From Ruminococcus sp. (GTDB lineage: Bacteria; Bacillota_A; Clostridia; Oscillospirales; Ruminococcaceae): a stretch of 51,388 bases of DNA. Location: positions 1 through 51,388 of the forward strand of contig NZ_JAIKXF010000082.1 of NCBI RefSeq assembly GCF_024684275.1, given 5' to 3'. A program made the translations under genes and the position numbers. Shown here one piece after another: positions 1-9,365 of this stretch (its first letter is position 1; each line of letters starts with the position of its first letter). The notes under the pieces were generated by a model. It was not told the DNA's origin and ran no database searches. It worked only from the letters and a program-made list of their open reading frames with translations.

Positions 1-392
1 TTCCACGGTGTTGCAAACACAGTTGCTCCAAGCTTCTGTGCTCTCTGAGCTGTCGGGATAGCGTTCTTCCATGCGTTCTTGTCATCGCTTACGAAGATAC
101 GCAGGATCGTCAGACCAAGCTCATTGTCGCCATTTCCGAACGCTGTCTGCACCTGTGCGGCTGTCATATCTCCCGGAGCTCCGTTCTGAGCGTTGTAGCT
201 CTGCCATTCCGGGTGATTCATTCCGCCGAAGCCGCGGATCGTCTGATACTCTTTGTTTGTGTTGATGCTGCACGCACTGGCAGCGTCTGCCACCATCGGT
301 ACAGGTGCCGGGATCGATGACACTGTGCCTGCCAGCATCGCTCCCGCCATGACTGCTGATAATGCAGTCTTGAGTTTACTTCGCATTCCCAT
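1..392 (-). CDS. GH30-type secreted glycoside hydrolase (N-terminal part, runs off the window)
   Basis: The first 130 codons of a secreted enzyme; the rest lies beyond base 1. The start ATG at 392-390 follows a GGAGG about nine bases upstream. A signal peptide is visible (MGMRSKLKTALSAVMAG, then a hydrophobic stretch ending near residue 36-38, ADAAS). The mature protein begins with the motif QTIRGFGGMNHPEW, followed by DNELGLTILRIFVSDD and a segment ending VFATPWN. This pattern (xIRGFGG..., then LRIxVS, then ATPWS/N) is typical of clan GH-A family 30, the family of glucuronoxylan xylanases and glucosidases. It probably acts outside the cell on xylan. Whether it carries a dockerin, as its neighbours do, cannot be seen because the C-terminus is missing. 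Family assignment is fairly firm; substrate is inferred. Confidence 0.8.
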   Translation of the reverse strand, partial: MGMRSKLKTALSAVMAGAMLAGTVSSIPAPVPMVADAASACSINTNKEYQTIRGFGGMNHPEWQSYNAQNGAPGDMTAAQVQTAFGNGDNELGLTILRIFVSDDKNAWKNAIPTAQRAQKLGATVFATPW

Positions 393-462
393 TAAGTAAT
401 TCCTCCAAATTTTAATATTCGTTCCACAAATAATATCCCCGTAAGTTTATGGAACTGTAAAT

Positions 463-491
463 ATTGTAATATTATTTAATGGTGGTGTCAA
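463..491 (-). promoter_or_regulatory. Sigma-A promoter for the GH30 gene
   Basis: On the minus strand, TTGACA (491-486), a 17-base spacer and TACAAT (468-463) form a near-consensus promoter about 70 bases upstream of the GH30 start codon. The leader between them contains a GTTCCA...TGGAAC inverted repeat. Confidence 0.7.
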
Positions 492-845
492 CACAAAAAA
501 GTGATACAAAGGTGGATAAAACGAGATATTTGATGTAATTAAAAAGAGTAAAAAAATTCTTTTTAAACAAAACGGCTTATAGTTAAAAAGTTGACGTTTT
601 ATATTCGGACAATACTAAGTGAGCAAGGTTCGGAGGTAATCTAAGCCATAAAGCTGATATTGAATTTGCATTTACCCAAAGCTTTGATCAAGCGTAAAGC
701 TTCTATCAGGAAACTATTCTGTCTCTAACTTTATTATGTGTTAGATGAACCTGAAAATAGTTCACAAAATTAACAGGCAGATGTGAGGTCGAGATTCTTC
801 CAATTGTGCAAAAAACTGAAATATTGTATAATAGCAATTTATAAG
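492..845. other. AT-rich intergenic region between divergent genes
   Basis: No open reading frame with a ribosome binding site was found here. The region separates two divergently transcribed secreted-protein genes and holds only AT-rich sequence; a TATAAT-like hexamer near 825 may belong to a second upstream promoter for the rightward gene. Confidence 0.4.
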
Positions 846-874
846 TTGACAAGCTTTTGAATATTTTTTATAAT
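846..874 (+). promoter_or_regulatory. Consensus sigma-A promoter
   Basis: TTGACA (846-851), a 17-base spacer and TATAAT (869-874): a perfect consensus promoter placed 32 bases before the leader ORF at 906 and 67 bases before the LRR-dockerin gene. Confidence 0.8.
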
Positions 875-905
875 AGTTTTATCAATAAATTTATAGGAGG
901 TAAAA

Positions 906-947
906 ATGAAAAAAATCACATTAAAAAAGGAGAATGATGTATGCTAA
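906..947 (+). CDS. 13-codon leader peptide overlapping the next gene's start
   Basis: A short ORF, MKKITLKKENDVC, begins at ATG 906 after a strong AGGAGG (about 896-901). Its TAA stop (945-947) overlaps the start of the downstream gene in the arrangement ATGCTAA. The downstream gene has its own AAGGAG inside this ORF. The layout is what is expected for translational coupling or a leader peptide that modulates ribosome loading. The peptide itself has no recognisable function, and it could be an accident of a strong ribosome binding site. Confidence 0.45.
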   Translation: MKKITLKKENDVC

Positions 948-3900
948 AAAAAGTCTTTTCCGGAATTCTCAGCTTAGCAATATGTTCTTCCCTTGTCACC
1001 TCTTTAGGTACAAGCAGCGGAACAAACAGCGCTAAAAATGAGATCACAAAATCTGACTATGAATTGACAGGTTCCAACTCACTCGGTAAGTATCTCACCC
1101 AAATGTCGAACCAACAGCAGAATTTAGCTGACATTAAAGCAGATACAGCTCTTTATTCTGTTTCATCTCTTGATTTCAATGCTGAAACAGGCGATATCTC
1201 TATATGTTCTTCACAAACCACCGATTGTAATATCAATGTGATCATTACAGATGAGATCAGCGGTGAAACAGCTTACACAAAAGCATTTCCTGTTGCCAGA
1301 GGCGAATATGTTGCAACAAATGAAAAACTCGAAAACGTAAAGCTTCCTGAGTATTTTATTGTAAAGGCATATTTAAGCGATAAAAAGGGCAAAAAAATAT
1401 CAAACGAATTTGTCCTAAACAAATACACAAAGGAAATGCAGGAGATCCTCACGGCAGATATCCATGATTTCCCTGAAGCACAGGTCATCAATTTTGACGA
1501 ATCCGAAGAGACAAACTTCATAGTTCTCAACGAAGATACCGTCAAGGCTGAGACCACAGAAGATGAAAACATCCTCGTTTCAGCTGATTATGATTCAAAT
1601 GTTTTCGTTTTTGAGAATGCCGATCCTGAAATAGTATCAATAGAATACGGTCAGTATCTGTACATACAGCCGAATGAAGACGATATAATCGCTGTAGCCG
1701 TCGATTCTGTTGAAACGGACGGAAATATCACCACCGTTACAGGTCTCGATCAGGATATCGATGACATGTTTGATTTCATCAAGATAGAGCAAACCGAAGA
1801 TGAAGCGCAGATGAATGTTGACACATCTGATATGGACGAAGATTTTGAAGTTGTCGGTCATGAAGATGAAACTGAGTTTACTTTGCCTGCTGATGCTGAA
1901 ATCGCTTTCAGAAATGGCAGAAAAAGATACAATGCTTCATATGAATACAGTTCAAATCCAAGTTTGGATATCGGTAAAGGCATTATTGGAAAACTTGTAG
2001 ATAATCTTGATGATAAACTTGGAAATGCTGATCTGTCAGGTACGATAGGATTTGAGATAAAACTGAATTTCTATAAAAAGTTCACTCATATAAATGTTAC
2101 TTTCTCTATCACACCTAAAGTTGTATTATCTGCATCTTTCACATTTGGTGCAAAAACAGACAAATCCATTTATGATGCAAAGCCAGGAGAGCTTGCTAAT
2201 AGAATAATAGAAGCGCACGAGAGGAAAGCAGAAGATTGCATTAATAAAGAGATCAAGCTTTTACACCTCTCTTTCACGACGCCTATTCCAGGTGTGCTTA
2301 TAAGCACTGATCCAAGAATCGAATTTGAACTTAGCGGTTCGATCACTATTTCAATAGAATTCTCACATACTTACGGATTTGAATTAGACAACAAAGAAAA
2401 ATTTGATAATGGCCGACATATCAGGTCGATAGGTGATGATTCAGAGTCAGTAAGCAAACCTTCGATCCAAGGAGAAGGAAAGGTCGCTATTAGATTTGTA
2501 TTTGATCCAAAAATGAATCTGATCCACAAAAAAATTGCGAGTATTGGATTGAAAGCTTCTCTCGGTCTTGAGCTTACTTTGGGAAATGAAGACGAGGACG
2601 GCAATTATACTGATTCAAAGTGGAGCAGAGCATCAAGCAATGATGCACAAACCGTATTTATATATGAATCTGATGAGGAAAAACTGCATGGCTGTAATGT
2701 TTGTCTTACATACAGGCTTGCACTTGTATGCGGACTGTCTTGTACTGCAACTATAATAGGCTTTGATTTTGAACTGCCTGTTATAACTCGCAAATTTGGA
2801 ATAGCTTCATTCCATATATCGGATCACTGTGGCATGGAAGCAGGAGGCTGTAATTATTACAAGTATAAAACGACCTTCCACGTTATCGGCGAGTCGGGGT
2901 ATCCTCTTGTAGACGCCAAAATTGATGTTGATGGAATTACAGTTTCTACTGACGGTAACGGTTATGCTTCTGTATTCTGTGACAATGGTTCACACCCGTA
3001 TACAATAACAGCATACTCAGAAAAAGTTGCCAGCGGAACTGTCAATGTAGAAAATGCTCCTCAAACAATTGAAGAAAACCTTAAAGAGACCAAGGACGAT
3101 GACGGAAATATTAAATATTCTCATAACAAAACAAGTATTGACAGTGGTACACCTATTGTTACTACTACATATGTAATAACAACAAAGCCGTATGTTACTT
3201 CAACATTGCCTGTAAATCCACAGTACAAGGTTCTTGCAAGCGGAGCTCTGGGAGAGCATATCGGATACCATGTATATGGCGATGGCACTATGCTCATTAC
3301 AGGTTACGGCGACATGGACGATTCTTTAACAGCAGGCGCAGCAAAAAATGCCATTGATAAGGTTACACAGGTCATCTTTGAGCCATGTGTGCCTGATACA
3401 TTCGATCTTGACACAGGTGAACGCACAACAAAGGACGTAGCTGAAAAAGATATCATATTCACAAGCATAGGAAACGGACTTTTCAAAAACTGTACAAACC
3501 TTAAATCTATTACATATGAGGGCTCGCCCAACGAAGGAAAGGTAGCAGTTGATATTCCTCCAACGATCACAAAGATCGGAGACAGCGCCTTTGAAAACTG
3601 CCGCTCACTGCCTTTCGGTGATTATAAGGTACATGACGGAGTTACTGAAGTTGGTGCATATGCATTCGGTCAGTGCCACCAGCTGACATCATGCACTCTG
3701 CCTCAGTCTGTTGAAAAGATCGGCTCAGGTGCATTCAACAAGTGTATGAATCTCAAAAAGCTTAGTCTGCCATTTGCAGGAGCTACAAGAGACACTGCGG
3801 CAGGTACTCTTATCTACCAGCTCTTCAATATCGAAGGCGCAGGACTTGGAGGCAAATTCGACAGTGAATACGAGGACAAATTCATTCACCACGGCTTCTG

Positions 3901-5338
3901 CTCAATGGGTCCCGATGATACTAACGAGAGTATATGGGCACCAAATCATGTAAGTGCAATTCCGTTTGAGCTTAAAGAGATAGAGATCACAGGCGGTGAT
4001 ACTATCCCTGAAAACGCATTTGCATACTGCTCATTCCTTGATAAGATCACTCTGTCTGATTCTATTGAAAACATCGGTGTAAACGCATTTTTCGGCTGCA
4101 ATAATATCACAGAGCTTAATCTTACAGACAATATCAAAACAATAGGAAACGGTGCATTCAGAGAGTGCTCAAAGCTTAAAACCTTACACATCTCCAAAAA
4201 TCTTGAAACTATCAACGGAAGAACGTTCGCTTACTGTTCTTCACTTGACAACATAAAGATCCCCGGAACTGTCCAGGGTATAGGAGATACTGCTTTCATT
4301 GGCTGTGTATCACTTCAGCACTTTGAAATAGAAAACGGCATTAAGAGCATTGGCACACGTGCTTTCCAGGAGTGTCACAGCATTAAGAAGCTTGTTATCC
4401 CTACATCTGTAGAAAAGATCGGTCACACGATCATAAATAAGTGTGAGAGCCTTGAAGAGCTTTCAATACCGTTTATAGGCAGTGAACCAGGTCTGAAAAA
4501 AGCAAACTTCATTTATTCATTATTTGATTATGAAGGCGCAAATCAGGGCGGTAAATTCCCTGCTCAATATGAGGACAGATTCATTCATCACGGCTATAAC
4601 AGAAACGATCCGGATAACGACTATGGCGGTTGTATAGCAGCTATTCCGTTTAACTTCAAGAGAGTTGAACTGACAGGCGGAGACATCGTTCCTGAGGTAG
4701 GATTTGCAGAATGCTCATTCCTTGACGAGATCATTCTGCCTGAAGGAATAAAGTCTATCAACTATTATGATTTCTGGTATTGTTCAGGTCTTAAAAAGCT
4801 GTATATCCCTGAAAGTGTTACAGAGATCAGCGGCAGTGTATTCAGAGGTACAAACCTTACTATTTATGGTAAGAAAGGCAGCTACGCTGAGGAATATGCA
4901 ACAAAAAACAATATAAAATTCGTTGAATACGGCTCTGATGATTATAAGATCGAGCATATTACTGCTGAAAAGGCAGTAACAGGAACCACTACGGTAACCA
5001 CAACTGTTACAACAACTAAGACAACTACAACAACAACTACTACATCTAAGACATCAACGACCACTGCTCCTAAAACTTCCACAACCACTTCATCAACACC
5101 GGCAGCAGTAACTGTTCGCGGCGATGCAAACGGTGACGGCGAGTTAGATATGTCAGATGCCGTTCTGATCATGCAGGCACTTGCAAATCCGAATAAATAC
5201 GGAGTCACCGGAACAAGTCCGACACATATCACCTCTGCCGGCTTCAAATCCGCTGATACCGACGGAAACGGCTTGACAGTCAATGATGCTCTTCGCATAC
5301 AGAAATATCTTTTAGGGCTTATCAAAAGCTTTGATTAA
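941..5338 (+). CDS. Secreted BspA-type leucine-rich-repeat protein with C-terminal dockerin
   Basis: 1465 aa. A signal peptide (MLKKVFSGILSLAICSS) precedes a long N-terminal region without a clear family (about residues 30-640). A carboxypeptidase-regulatory or Ig-like fold follows at about 645-713 (GYPLVDAKIDVDGITVSTDG). Then comes the GALGEHIGYHVYGDGTML segment that often precedes BspA repeats, and LRR_5 repeats at about 835-1325 with the pattern 'IG..AF..C..L..I.LP.S...I'. A Thr-rich linker (about 1345-1390) leads to a type I dockerin (about 1393-1463) with two calcium-loop repeats, GDANGDGELDMSDAVLIMQA and ADTDGNGLTVNDALRIQKYL. It should be exported and docked on a cohesin scaffold. The LRR part suggests a protein- or polysaccharide-binding role rather than catalysis; no enzyme motif was seen. 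The LRR array contains a large internal duplication (see findings). Confidence 0.85.
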   Translation: MLKKVFSGILSLAICSSLVTSLGTSSGTNSAKNEITKSDYELTGSNSLGKYLTQMSNQQQNLADIKADTALYSVSSLDFNAETGDISICSSQTTDCNINVIITDEISGETAYTKAFPVARGEYVATNEKLENVKLPEYFIVKAYLSDKKGKKISNEFVLNKYTKEMQEILTADIHDFPEAQVINFDESEETNFIVLNEDTVKAETTEDENILVSADYDSNVFVFENADPEIVSIEYGQYLYIQPNEDDIIAVAVDSVETDGNITTVTGLDQDIDDMFDFIKIEQTEDEAQMNVDTSDMDEDFEVVGHEDETEFTLPADAEIAFRNGRKRYNASYEYSSNPSLDIGKGIIGKLVDNLDDKLGNADLSGTIGFEIKLNFYKKFTHINVTFSITPKVVLSASFTFGAKTDKSIYDAKPGELANRIIEAHERKAEDCINKEIKLLHLSFTTPIPGVLISTDPRIEFELSGSITISIEFSHTYGFELDNKEKFDNGRHIRSIGDDSESVSKPSIQGEGKVAIRFVFDPKMNLIHKKIASIGLKASLGLELTLGNEDEDGNYTDSKWSRASSNDAQTVFIYESDEEKLHGCNVCLTYRLALVCGLSCTATIIGFDFELPVITRKFGIASFHISDHCGMEAGGCNYYKYKTTFHVIGESGYPLVDAKIDVDGITVSTDGNGYASVFCDNGSHPYTITAYSEKVASGTVNVENAPQTIEENLKETKDDDGNIKYSHNKTSIDSGTPIVTTTYVITTKPYVTSTLPVNPQYKVLASGALGEHIGYHVYGDGTMLITGYGDMDDSLTAGAAKNAIDKVTQVIFEPCVPDTFDLDTGERTTKDVAEKDIIFTSIGNGLFKNCTNLKSITYEGSPNEGKVAVDIPPTITKIGDSAFENCRSLPFGDYKVHDGVTEVGAYAFGQCHQLTSCTLPQSVEKIGSGAFNKCMNLKKLSLPFAGATRDTAAGTLIYQLFNIEGAGLGGKFDSEYEDKFIHHGFCSMGPDDTNESIWAPNHVSAIPFELKEIEITGGDTIPENAFAYCSFLDKITLSDSIENIGVNAFFGCNNITELNLTDNIKTIGNGAFRECSKLKTLHISKNLETINGRTFAYCSSLDNIKIPGTVQGIGDTAFIGCVSLQHFEIENGIKSIGTRAFQECHSIKKLVIPTSVEKIGHTIINKCESLEELSIPFIGSEPGLKKANFIYSLFDYEGANQGGKFPAQYEDRFIHHGYNRNDPDNDYGGCIAAIPFNFKRVELTGGDIVPEVGFAECSFLDEIILPEGIKSINYYDFWYCSGLKKLYIPESVTEISGSVFRGTNLTIYGKKGSYAEEYATKNNIKFVEYGSDDYKIEHITAEKAVTGTTTVTTTVTTTKTTTTTTTTSKTSTTTAPKTSTTTSSTPAAVTVRGDANGDGELDMSDAVLIMQALANPNKYGVTGTSPTHITSAGFKSADTDGNGLTVNDALRIQKYLLGLIKSFD

Positions 5339-5343
5339 ACATG

Positions 5344-5376
5344 AAAATCTCCGGCCATATGGTCGGAGATTTTTTC
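5344..5376 (+). terminator. Intrinsic terminator
   Basis: AATCTCCGGCC-atat-GGTCGGAGATT hairpin followed by a T-run, directly after the LRR-dockerin gene. It belongs to a terminator family that recurs at 31666, 34809, 42421 and 51190. Confidence 0.85.
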
Positions 5377-5515
5377 ATATACAGTATATTTTTCCAATAT
5401 AGTTCAGTGACTGATCATTTTAAAATCAATAGCCGACTGAGACTGTCAAATAATATTGCGGAACGCCGAGGGTAACTCCACACAGCGCGGAAGATGCTGC
5501 AAATTATCGGAAGGA
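5377..5515. other. Convergent intergenic region
   Basis: The space between the LRR-dockerin terminator and the 3' end of the NifK-like gene. No clear terminator with a T-run was found for the leftward operon, and no gene is apparent. Confidence 0.4.
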
Positions 5516-6853
5516 TCAACCGCCTACCGCTGCGGAGTATATTTTTTCAATAAATTGCAGCGCTCCGGTATACCCAATATATGTACGGTTAAGGACTACT
5601 TCTTCAGTAGCTATCGTACCGACTTCCACAAGCACAGCCCCTTTTTCCTTTGCTACATCCTGTTCCCATGACGAACCGAGTATAAGCGGTGTACTGCTGC
5701 CGAAATCATATTCGGATATTTTCTGCTCAATGAGATAACCGTCCTCGATAAACTCTACATTTCCGTAAACGCCTTCGGAGAGCTCGTCATAAAGAGCAGC
5801 AACCTCCTCGCGGTATTTTACAGGCGTATTATCAGAAATTATCTGTCCGACAGGTATCAGTCCTATCTGATCTGCGAGAAATTTAGAGAGCGCGACATTA
5901 TATGCTGCATCGCCGACAATAGTGAACTTTGAGGGGAATCCGAACCAGTATTCTGCAAAAAAGTCTGCAAAATGGTCGAAGAAATAATAGTATCTTTTAG
6001 CTTCCTTTTCTATGAATTTTTCGGCTTTTGTGTTGTCTACACCTGCAAATTCCACGACCTGACGCAGAAAAGCAGTCGTTGCCTCCTCGCCGACAGGGAT
6101 AACAGGTATATGCAGATAGGGCTGACCGTATTTTTCCTCAAGGTGCTTTGCCACTCTCAGGTTCAGCCACGGAGAAAGCACAAGATTGAACGCCGCTTTC
6201 GGAATACTCTTCCACTCAGAAACGCCGGCACTTTCGCTTCCGAAAAATACGTTTACTTCAAAGCCTGCCGCTTCGAGAATACGTTTTATCTCTATCATAT
6301 CCCCACGCCAGAATGTATTGAAGTATGGAGCTCCCATCCATAGATTGATAAGCTTCCTGCGGCGGTGAACTCTCTTTGCCTCTCCTACAAACTGATCTAT
6401 TATTGCAAGAACAACTTCCTCATGTCCCCATAGATTGTTTCCCTTGAATCCGGGGACCTCGGCATGGACGATCGGATAGCCCTGTTCACGGTACGGCTTT
6501 ATTACTGATGCCACATCATCTCCCACAAGCTGCGGAGAACAGCCCGACAGCACCACGAACAGCTCGCCTTTCATAATTTTAAGTGCTGACTTGATAACTC
6601 CGTCCAGTTTCTTTGCACCGCCGAAGACTATCTCGTTTTCACCCGAATTAGTACTTGGTATATCGTCTCCGCCTGCACCTGCAGAGCCCTGAAAGCCGTT
6701 GCAGAATGACATGGTAAAATACTGCTGATCCACGCAGCCGGGACCACAGTTGATTATGGGAACTGCTCCCGGGATAGCCGATACTGTATACGCTGCACCA
6801 ATGGCACACGCATAATGAGGATGAGTTATCGTTGTATGCTTTTTCTTAGCCAT
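5516..6853 (-). CDS. NifK-like subunit of a nitrogenase-like component 1
   Basis: 445 aa, shorter than true NifK (about 510-520). It belongs to the nitrogenase component 1 / oxidoreductase family. Visible cluster ligands are Cys16 (HYACAIGAAY), Cys36/Cys40 (INCGPGCV), matching the P-cluster site of NifK, and Cys105 (LSGCSPQLVGDD), matching the third conserved cysteine followed by the GDD motif. Cys51 (FCNGFQG) is extra. It should pair with the NifD-like protein encoded just upstream as an alpha2beta2 enzyme receiving electrons from the NifH at 12034. The start ATG (6853-6851) overlaps the NifD-like stop in TAATG and has AGGAGGTGA upstream, so translation is coupled. The family is clear; the substrate is not. 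Candidates are an organosulfur compound or N2. Confidence 0.85.
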   Translation of the reverse strand: MAKKKHTTITHPHYACAIGAAYTVSAIPGAVPIINCGPGCVDQQYFTMSFCNGFQGSAGAGGDDIPSTNSGENEIVFGGAKKLDGVIKSALKIMKGELFVVLSGCSPQLVGDDVASVIKPYREQGYPIVHAEVPGFKGNNLWGHEEVVLAIIDQFVGEAKRVHRRRKLINLWMGAPYFNTFWRGDMIEIKRILEAAGFEVNVFFGSESAGVSEWKSIPKAAFNLVLSPWLNLRVAKHLEEKYGQPYLHIPVIPVGEEATTAFLRQVVEFAGVDNTKAEKFIEKEAKRYYYFFDHFADFFAEYWFGFPSKFTIVGDAAYNVALSKFLADQIGLIPVGQIISDNTPVKYREEVAALYDELSEGVYGNVEFIEDGYLIEQKISEYDFGSSTPLILGSSWEQDVAKEKGAVLVEVGTIATEEVVLNRTYIGYTGALQFIEKIYSAAVGG

Positions 6854-8418
6854 TAGTCCTTCACCTCCTTAGTTGTTTCGTCAAGCACCTCAGGGTGCTT
6901 AGCCAGAATAAACGGATCCTTCTGACTGAGCCACCAGTCACTGTACGGCAGTTCAACGTGACGTTTCAGCACCTGATTCATTTTTTTACGCGCAAGGACT
7001 TCAAGAACTGCTTCTCCTACACGTATCATGCCGTCATATCCTACAGGGAAATGTTCATCGCCTATAGCAAAAGACGGTATACCCATTCTTGCAGCATTGG
7101 GAGCAAGTCCATTGTGACGAATGATAATGAAATCCGCTTTCACACGGCTAAGCAGTGCAGGAAGCTGGAATGGCTGACATTTGCTGACAGTAAAATTCGG
7201 AATATCACCGTAGTTGTCCACGAGAGTCTTCAGCGTGTTCTGCTCCTCATATCCCCCGTCATAAACAGGATCGTGGTGGAATACTACTGAGCCGTCAACT
7301 GTAACTCCAAGATCACGTAAAACCGATATAAGACCGTGCGCATAGGACGAGCCTGTAAGCACAAATCCGTTTACGCCCTTCAGCTTTTCTCTCAGCGCTT
7401 CTATTTTAGGCTTGACACGCTCATGCTCGGCTGCAATGAATTCCTCCGCTTCCTTCTCTTTTCCTACCTGCTTGGCGATAGCACGGAGCCACGCATCAGT
7501 TCCTGCAAAACCATATGGCTGAGGCGCTCTTATCTGAGGCACACCATATACTTCCTCCAGAGCAGTAGCAAAATAAGAACCAAGAGTATGACAGAATGTT
7601 GAAGTACAAGCTGCTTCTGAGGTTTGTGCAAGCTCGTCAAAGCTTGCTATATCCATGATATAATTCACCCTCAGACCAAGAGGCTTCAGCATATCAGTAA
7701 AGTAATCAGTACCCCAAAGTGCAACGATATTTATGAGATTAGGCTGCTTTTTGGGGTGCTTGTTTACGATATGCCTCAGAACAGCGTGCTGTGAAATATC
7801 AAAGCCTGTTGACCAGTGCTTTGAACGGAAGCCCTCGCACTGCATAGGTGCAACAGGTATTCCCAGTTCATCTTCCATTTCAGATGCGATACTGCTCAGG
7901 TCTTCGCCGATTATAGCCGTAGAACAGCTCATCGAAAAGAAGATAGCTTTGGGAGCATAGCGTTCAAAAGCTTCTCTTGCGGCTTTTTTCAGCTTTTCCG
8001 ATGCACCGAACACCATATCATTTTCAAGCAGATTCGTGGTCATTATATTGATATTACGAGGCTCTATGCCACGGCGTTCAAGACCGTTGCGGAATGCCAG
8101 ATTGAATTCCGGATTTCTCGCTGTACAGCCTACAGGCGAATGCTGTATAAGTACGCAGTCACGGATATTACCTGCCTGACAGGCTGCAATGGAATTCGCG
8201 CACATACTCTGCTGATTAAAAGGCATATTAAGCTCGCACAAGCGGCAGCCCTCGCCGTTTTTTCCTGCACCGGGACAGCCCTTATGTTTGAGTGCACGTT
8301 CCTCATAACGTGACAGCTCCACAAGCTCTGAAGCTTTTCCGTCCCATGATATTATCGAACCAAGACGCATTTCACGGTTCTCAACTGTTTCAAGATCAAG
8401 TTGTATATTTTTTGCCAT
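6853..8418 (-). CDS. NifD-like subunit of a nitrogenase-like component 1
   Basis: 521 aa. The catalytic-type subunit of a nitrogenase-like enzyme. Conserved cysteines are Cys98 (HSPVGC, the NifD P-cluster site), Cys165 (FSMSCSTAIIGED) and Cys73/80/88 just before the first of these. In the region where NifD binds its cofactor there are Cys271/Cys276 (ACTSTFCHTLGS) and His456 (GDEHFPVGYDG, near the NifD YDG motif). An extra N-terminal cluster, Cys48/Cys58/Cys61, has no counterpart in ordinary NifD. The sequence differs too much from NifD, VnfD or AnfD to call it a proven nitrogenase. It resembles the NifEN-independent nitrogenase-like groups, which include methylthio-alkane reductase. Start 8418 has AAAGGA upstream; the permease gene ends 26 bases before it, so it is in the same operon. 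Confidence 0.85.
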   Translation of the reverse strand: MAKNIQLDLETVENREMRLGSIISWDGKASELVELSRYEERALKHKGCPGAGKNGEGCRLCELNMPFNQQSMCANSIAACQAGNIRDCVLIQHSPVGCTARNPEFNLAFRNGLERRGIEPRNINIMTTNLLENDMVFGASEKLKKAAREAFERYAPKAIFFSMSCSTAIIGEDLSSIASEMEDELGIPVAPMQCEGFRSKHWSTGFDISQHAVLRHIVNKHPKKQPNLINIVALWGTDYFTDMLKPLGLRVNYIMDIASFDELAQTSEAACTSTFCHTLGSYFATALEEVYGVPQIRAPQPYGFAGTDAWLRAIAKQVGKEKEAEEFIAAEHERVKPKIEALREKLKGVNGFVLTGSSYAHGLISVLRDLGVTVDGSVVFHHDPVYDGGYEEQNTLKTLVDNYGDIPNFTVSKCQPFQLPALLSRVKADFIIIRHNGLAPNAARMGIPSFAIGDEHFPVGYDGMIRVGEAVLEVLARKKMNQVLKRHVELPYSDWWLSQKDPFILAKHPEVLDETTKEVKD

Positions 8419-8444
8419 ATTTATTTCCTTTCAGTTTATTTCTG

Positions 8445-9365
8445 TTATTTTTTCCAGCGCAGCAGATACGCTTCTATAGTTTTCACCAGATTGGTAACTA
8501 ATGTTACTACCGTTCCGAGGAATACGATCCCAACCATTATTCGTGTAAAATTCCCGAAATTAGTATAATACTGTATATAAAATCCGATACCGCTGTTTCC
8601 GCCTATCATCTCTGCGGAGGTAAGAAGTATGAACGAGAGCAGCAGTCCCATATTACAGCCGTCAAATATCTGCGGCAGTGAAGCAGGCAAAAGTATCCTG
8701 AACAGCATAGTGGGTTTTGATACACAAAGCGCCTTTGCACTGTTGACAGTCTGCTCACTTATATTCTGTACACCGCTCATACTTCCTGACAGTATCGGAA
8801 AAAAAGCTGTAATGAAAATGACAAAGACAGAACAGCTTTTGAAGGTCGGAAGCAATGCAAGTGAATACGGAATAAATACGATAGGCGGAATTGATCCTAA
8901 AAAATTCGCAACCTGTTCACTTACTTTACCGATCTGAGAATTCCAGCCGAGAAAAAGACCTATGGGTATTGCAGTTGCAAGCGCAAGGACATACCCTATA
9001 GTAATAGTTATCATACTTGCAGCCAGATCATTCATCAACCGCGGAAGGTCCTTTACAAATTGCTCTGCAACAATATCAGGTGCTTTGAAAATATCCTGCG
9101 GAATAATGACCAGTTTAGCAGTAAGCAGCGTCCAGATACCAAGAAAAGCGAAAATAACGCCGAATACACCGTTCTGTGTCTTATGATCTTTCTGAGCAGG
9201 CTTTACTAATGTAAGAACAATAAACAATACTTCAAGCAGCAGTAATAGCTTTACAGCATATATCGGATCACCGAGCTTTTTTGTTTTTGTCGGAAGGAAC
9301 TGCACAAGAACTGCCGCAGCAAACAGAAGATGCGCCGTTGAGATCAGCCTTTTAAGCCTTTCCAT
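8445..9365 (-). CDS. ABC transporter permease, SsuC/TauC-like
   Basis: 306 aa. An integral membrane protein with two extra N-terminal hydrophobic segments (residues about 1-60), a further segment near 70-90, and a binding-protein-dependent permease domain (about 105-300). The EAA-type loop is visible at about 205-225 (NSAKALCVSKPTMLFRILLP). The fold and the partner protein match importers for aliphatic sulfonates, taurine, nitrate or thiamine precursors. Its ATG overlaps the stop of the binding-protein gene in TGATG, so the two are translationally coupled. No ATP-binding subunit is encoded in this operon or anywhere in the window, so an ATPase would have to come from elsewhere. Substrate is inferred from context only. 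Confidence 0.8.
   Translation of the reverse strand: MERLKRLISTAHLLFAAAVLVQFLPTKTKKLGDPIYAVKLLLLLEVLFIVLTLVKPAQKDHKTQNGVFGVIFAFLGIWTLLTAKLVIIPQDIFKAPDIVAEQFVKDLPRLMNDLAASMITITIGYVLALATAIPIGLFLGWNSQIGKVSEQVANFLGSIPPIVFIPYSLALLPTFKSCSVFVIFITAFFPILSGSMSGVQNISEQTVNSAKALCVSKPTMLFRILLPASLPQIFDGCNMGLLLSFILLTSAEMIGGNSGIGFYIQYYTNFGNFTRIMVGIVFLGTVVTLVTNLVKTIEAYLLRWKK

Noticed and set aside
71..265. 64-codon plus-strand frame at the left edge
   Set aside because: Antisense to the GH30 gene, which has a signal peptide, promoter and family motifs.
4942..5325. 127-codon minus-strand frame opposite the Thr-rich linker
   Set aside because: It is the antisense of an ACN-repeat linker, giving a poly-Val sequence; no ribosome binding site.
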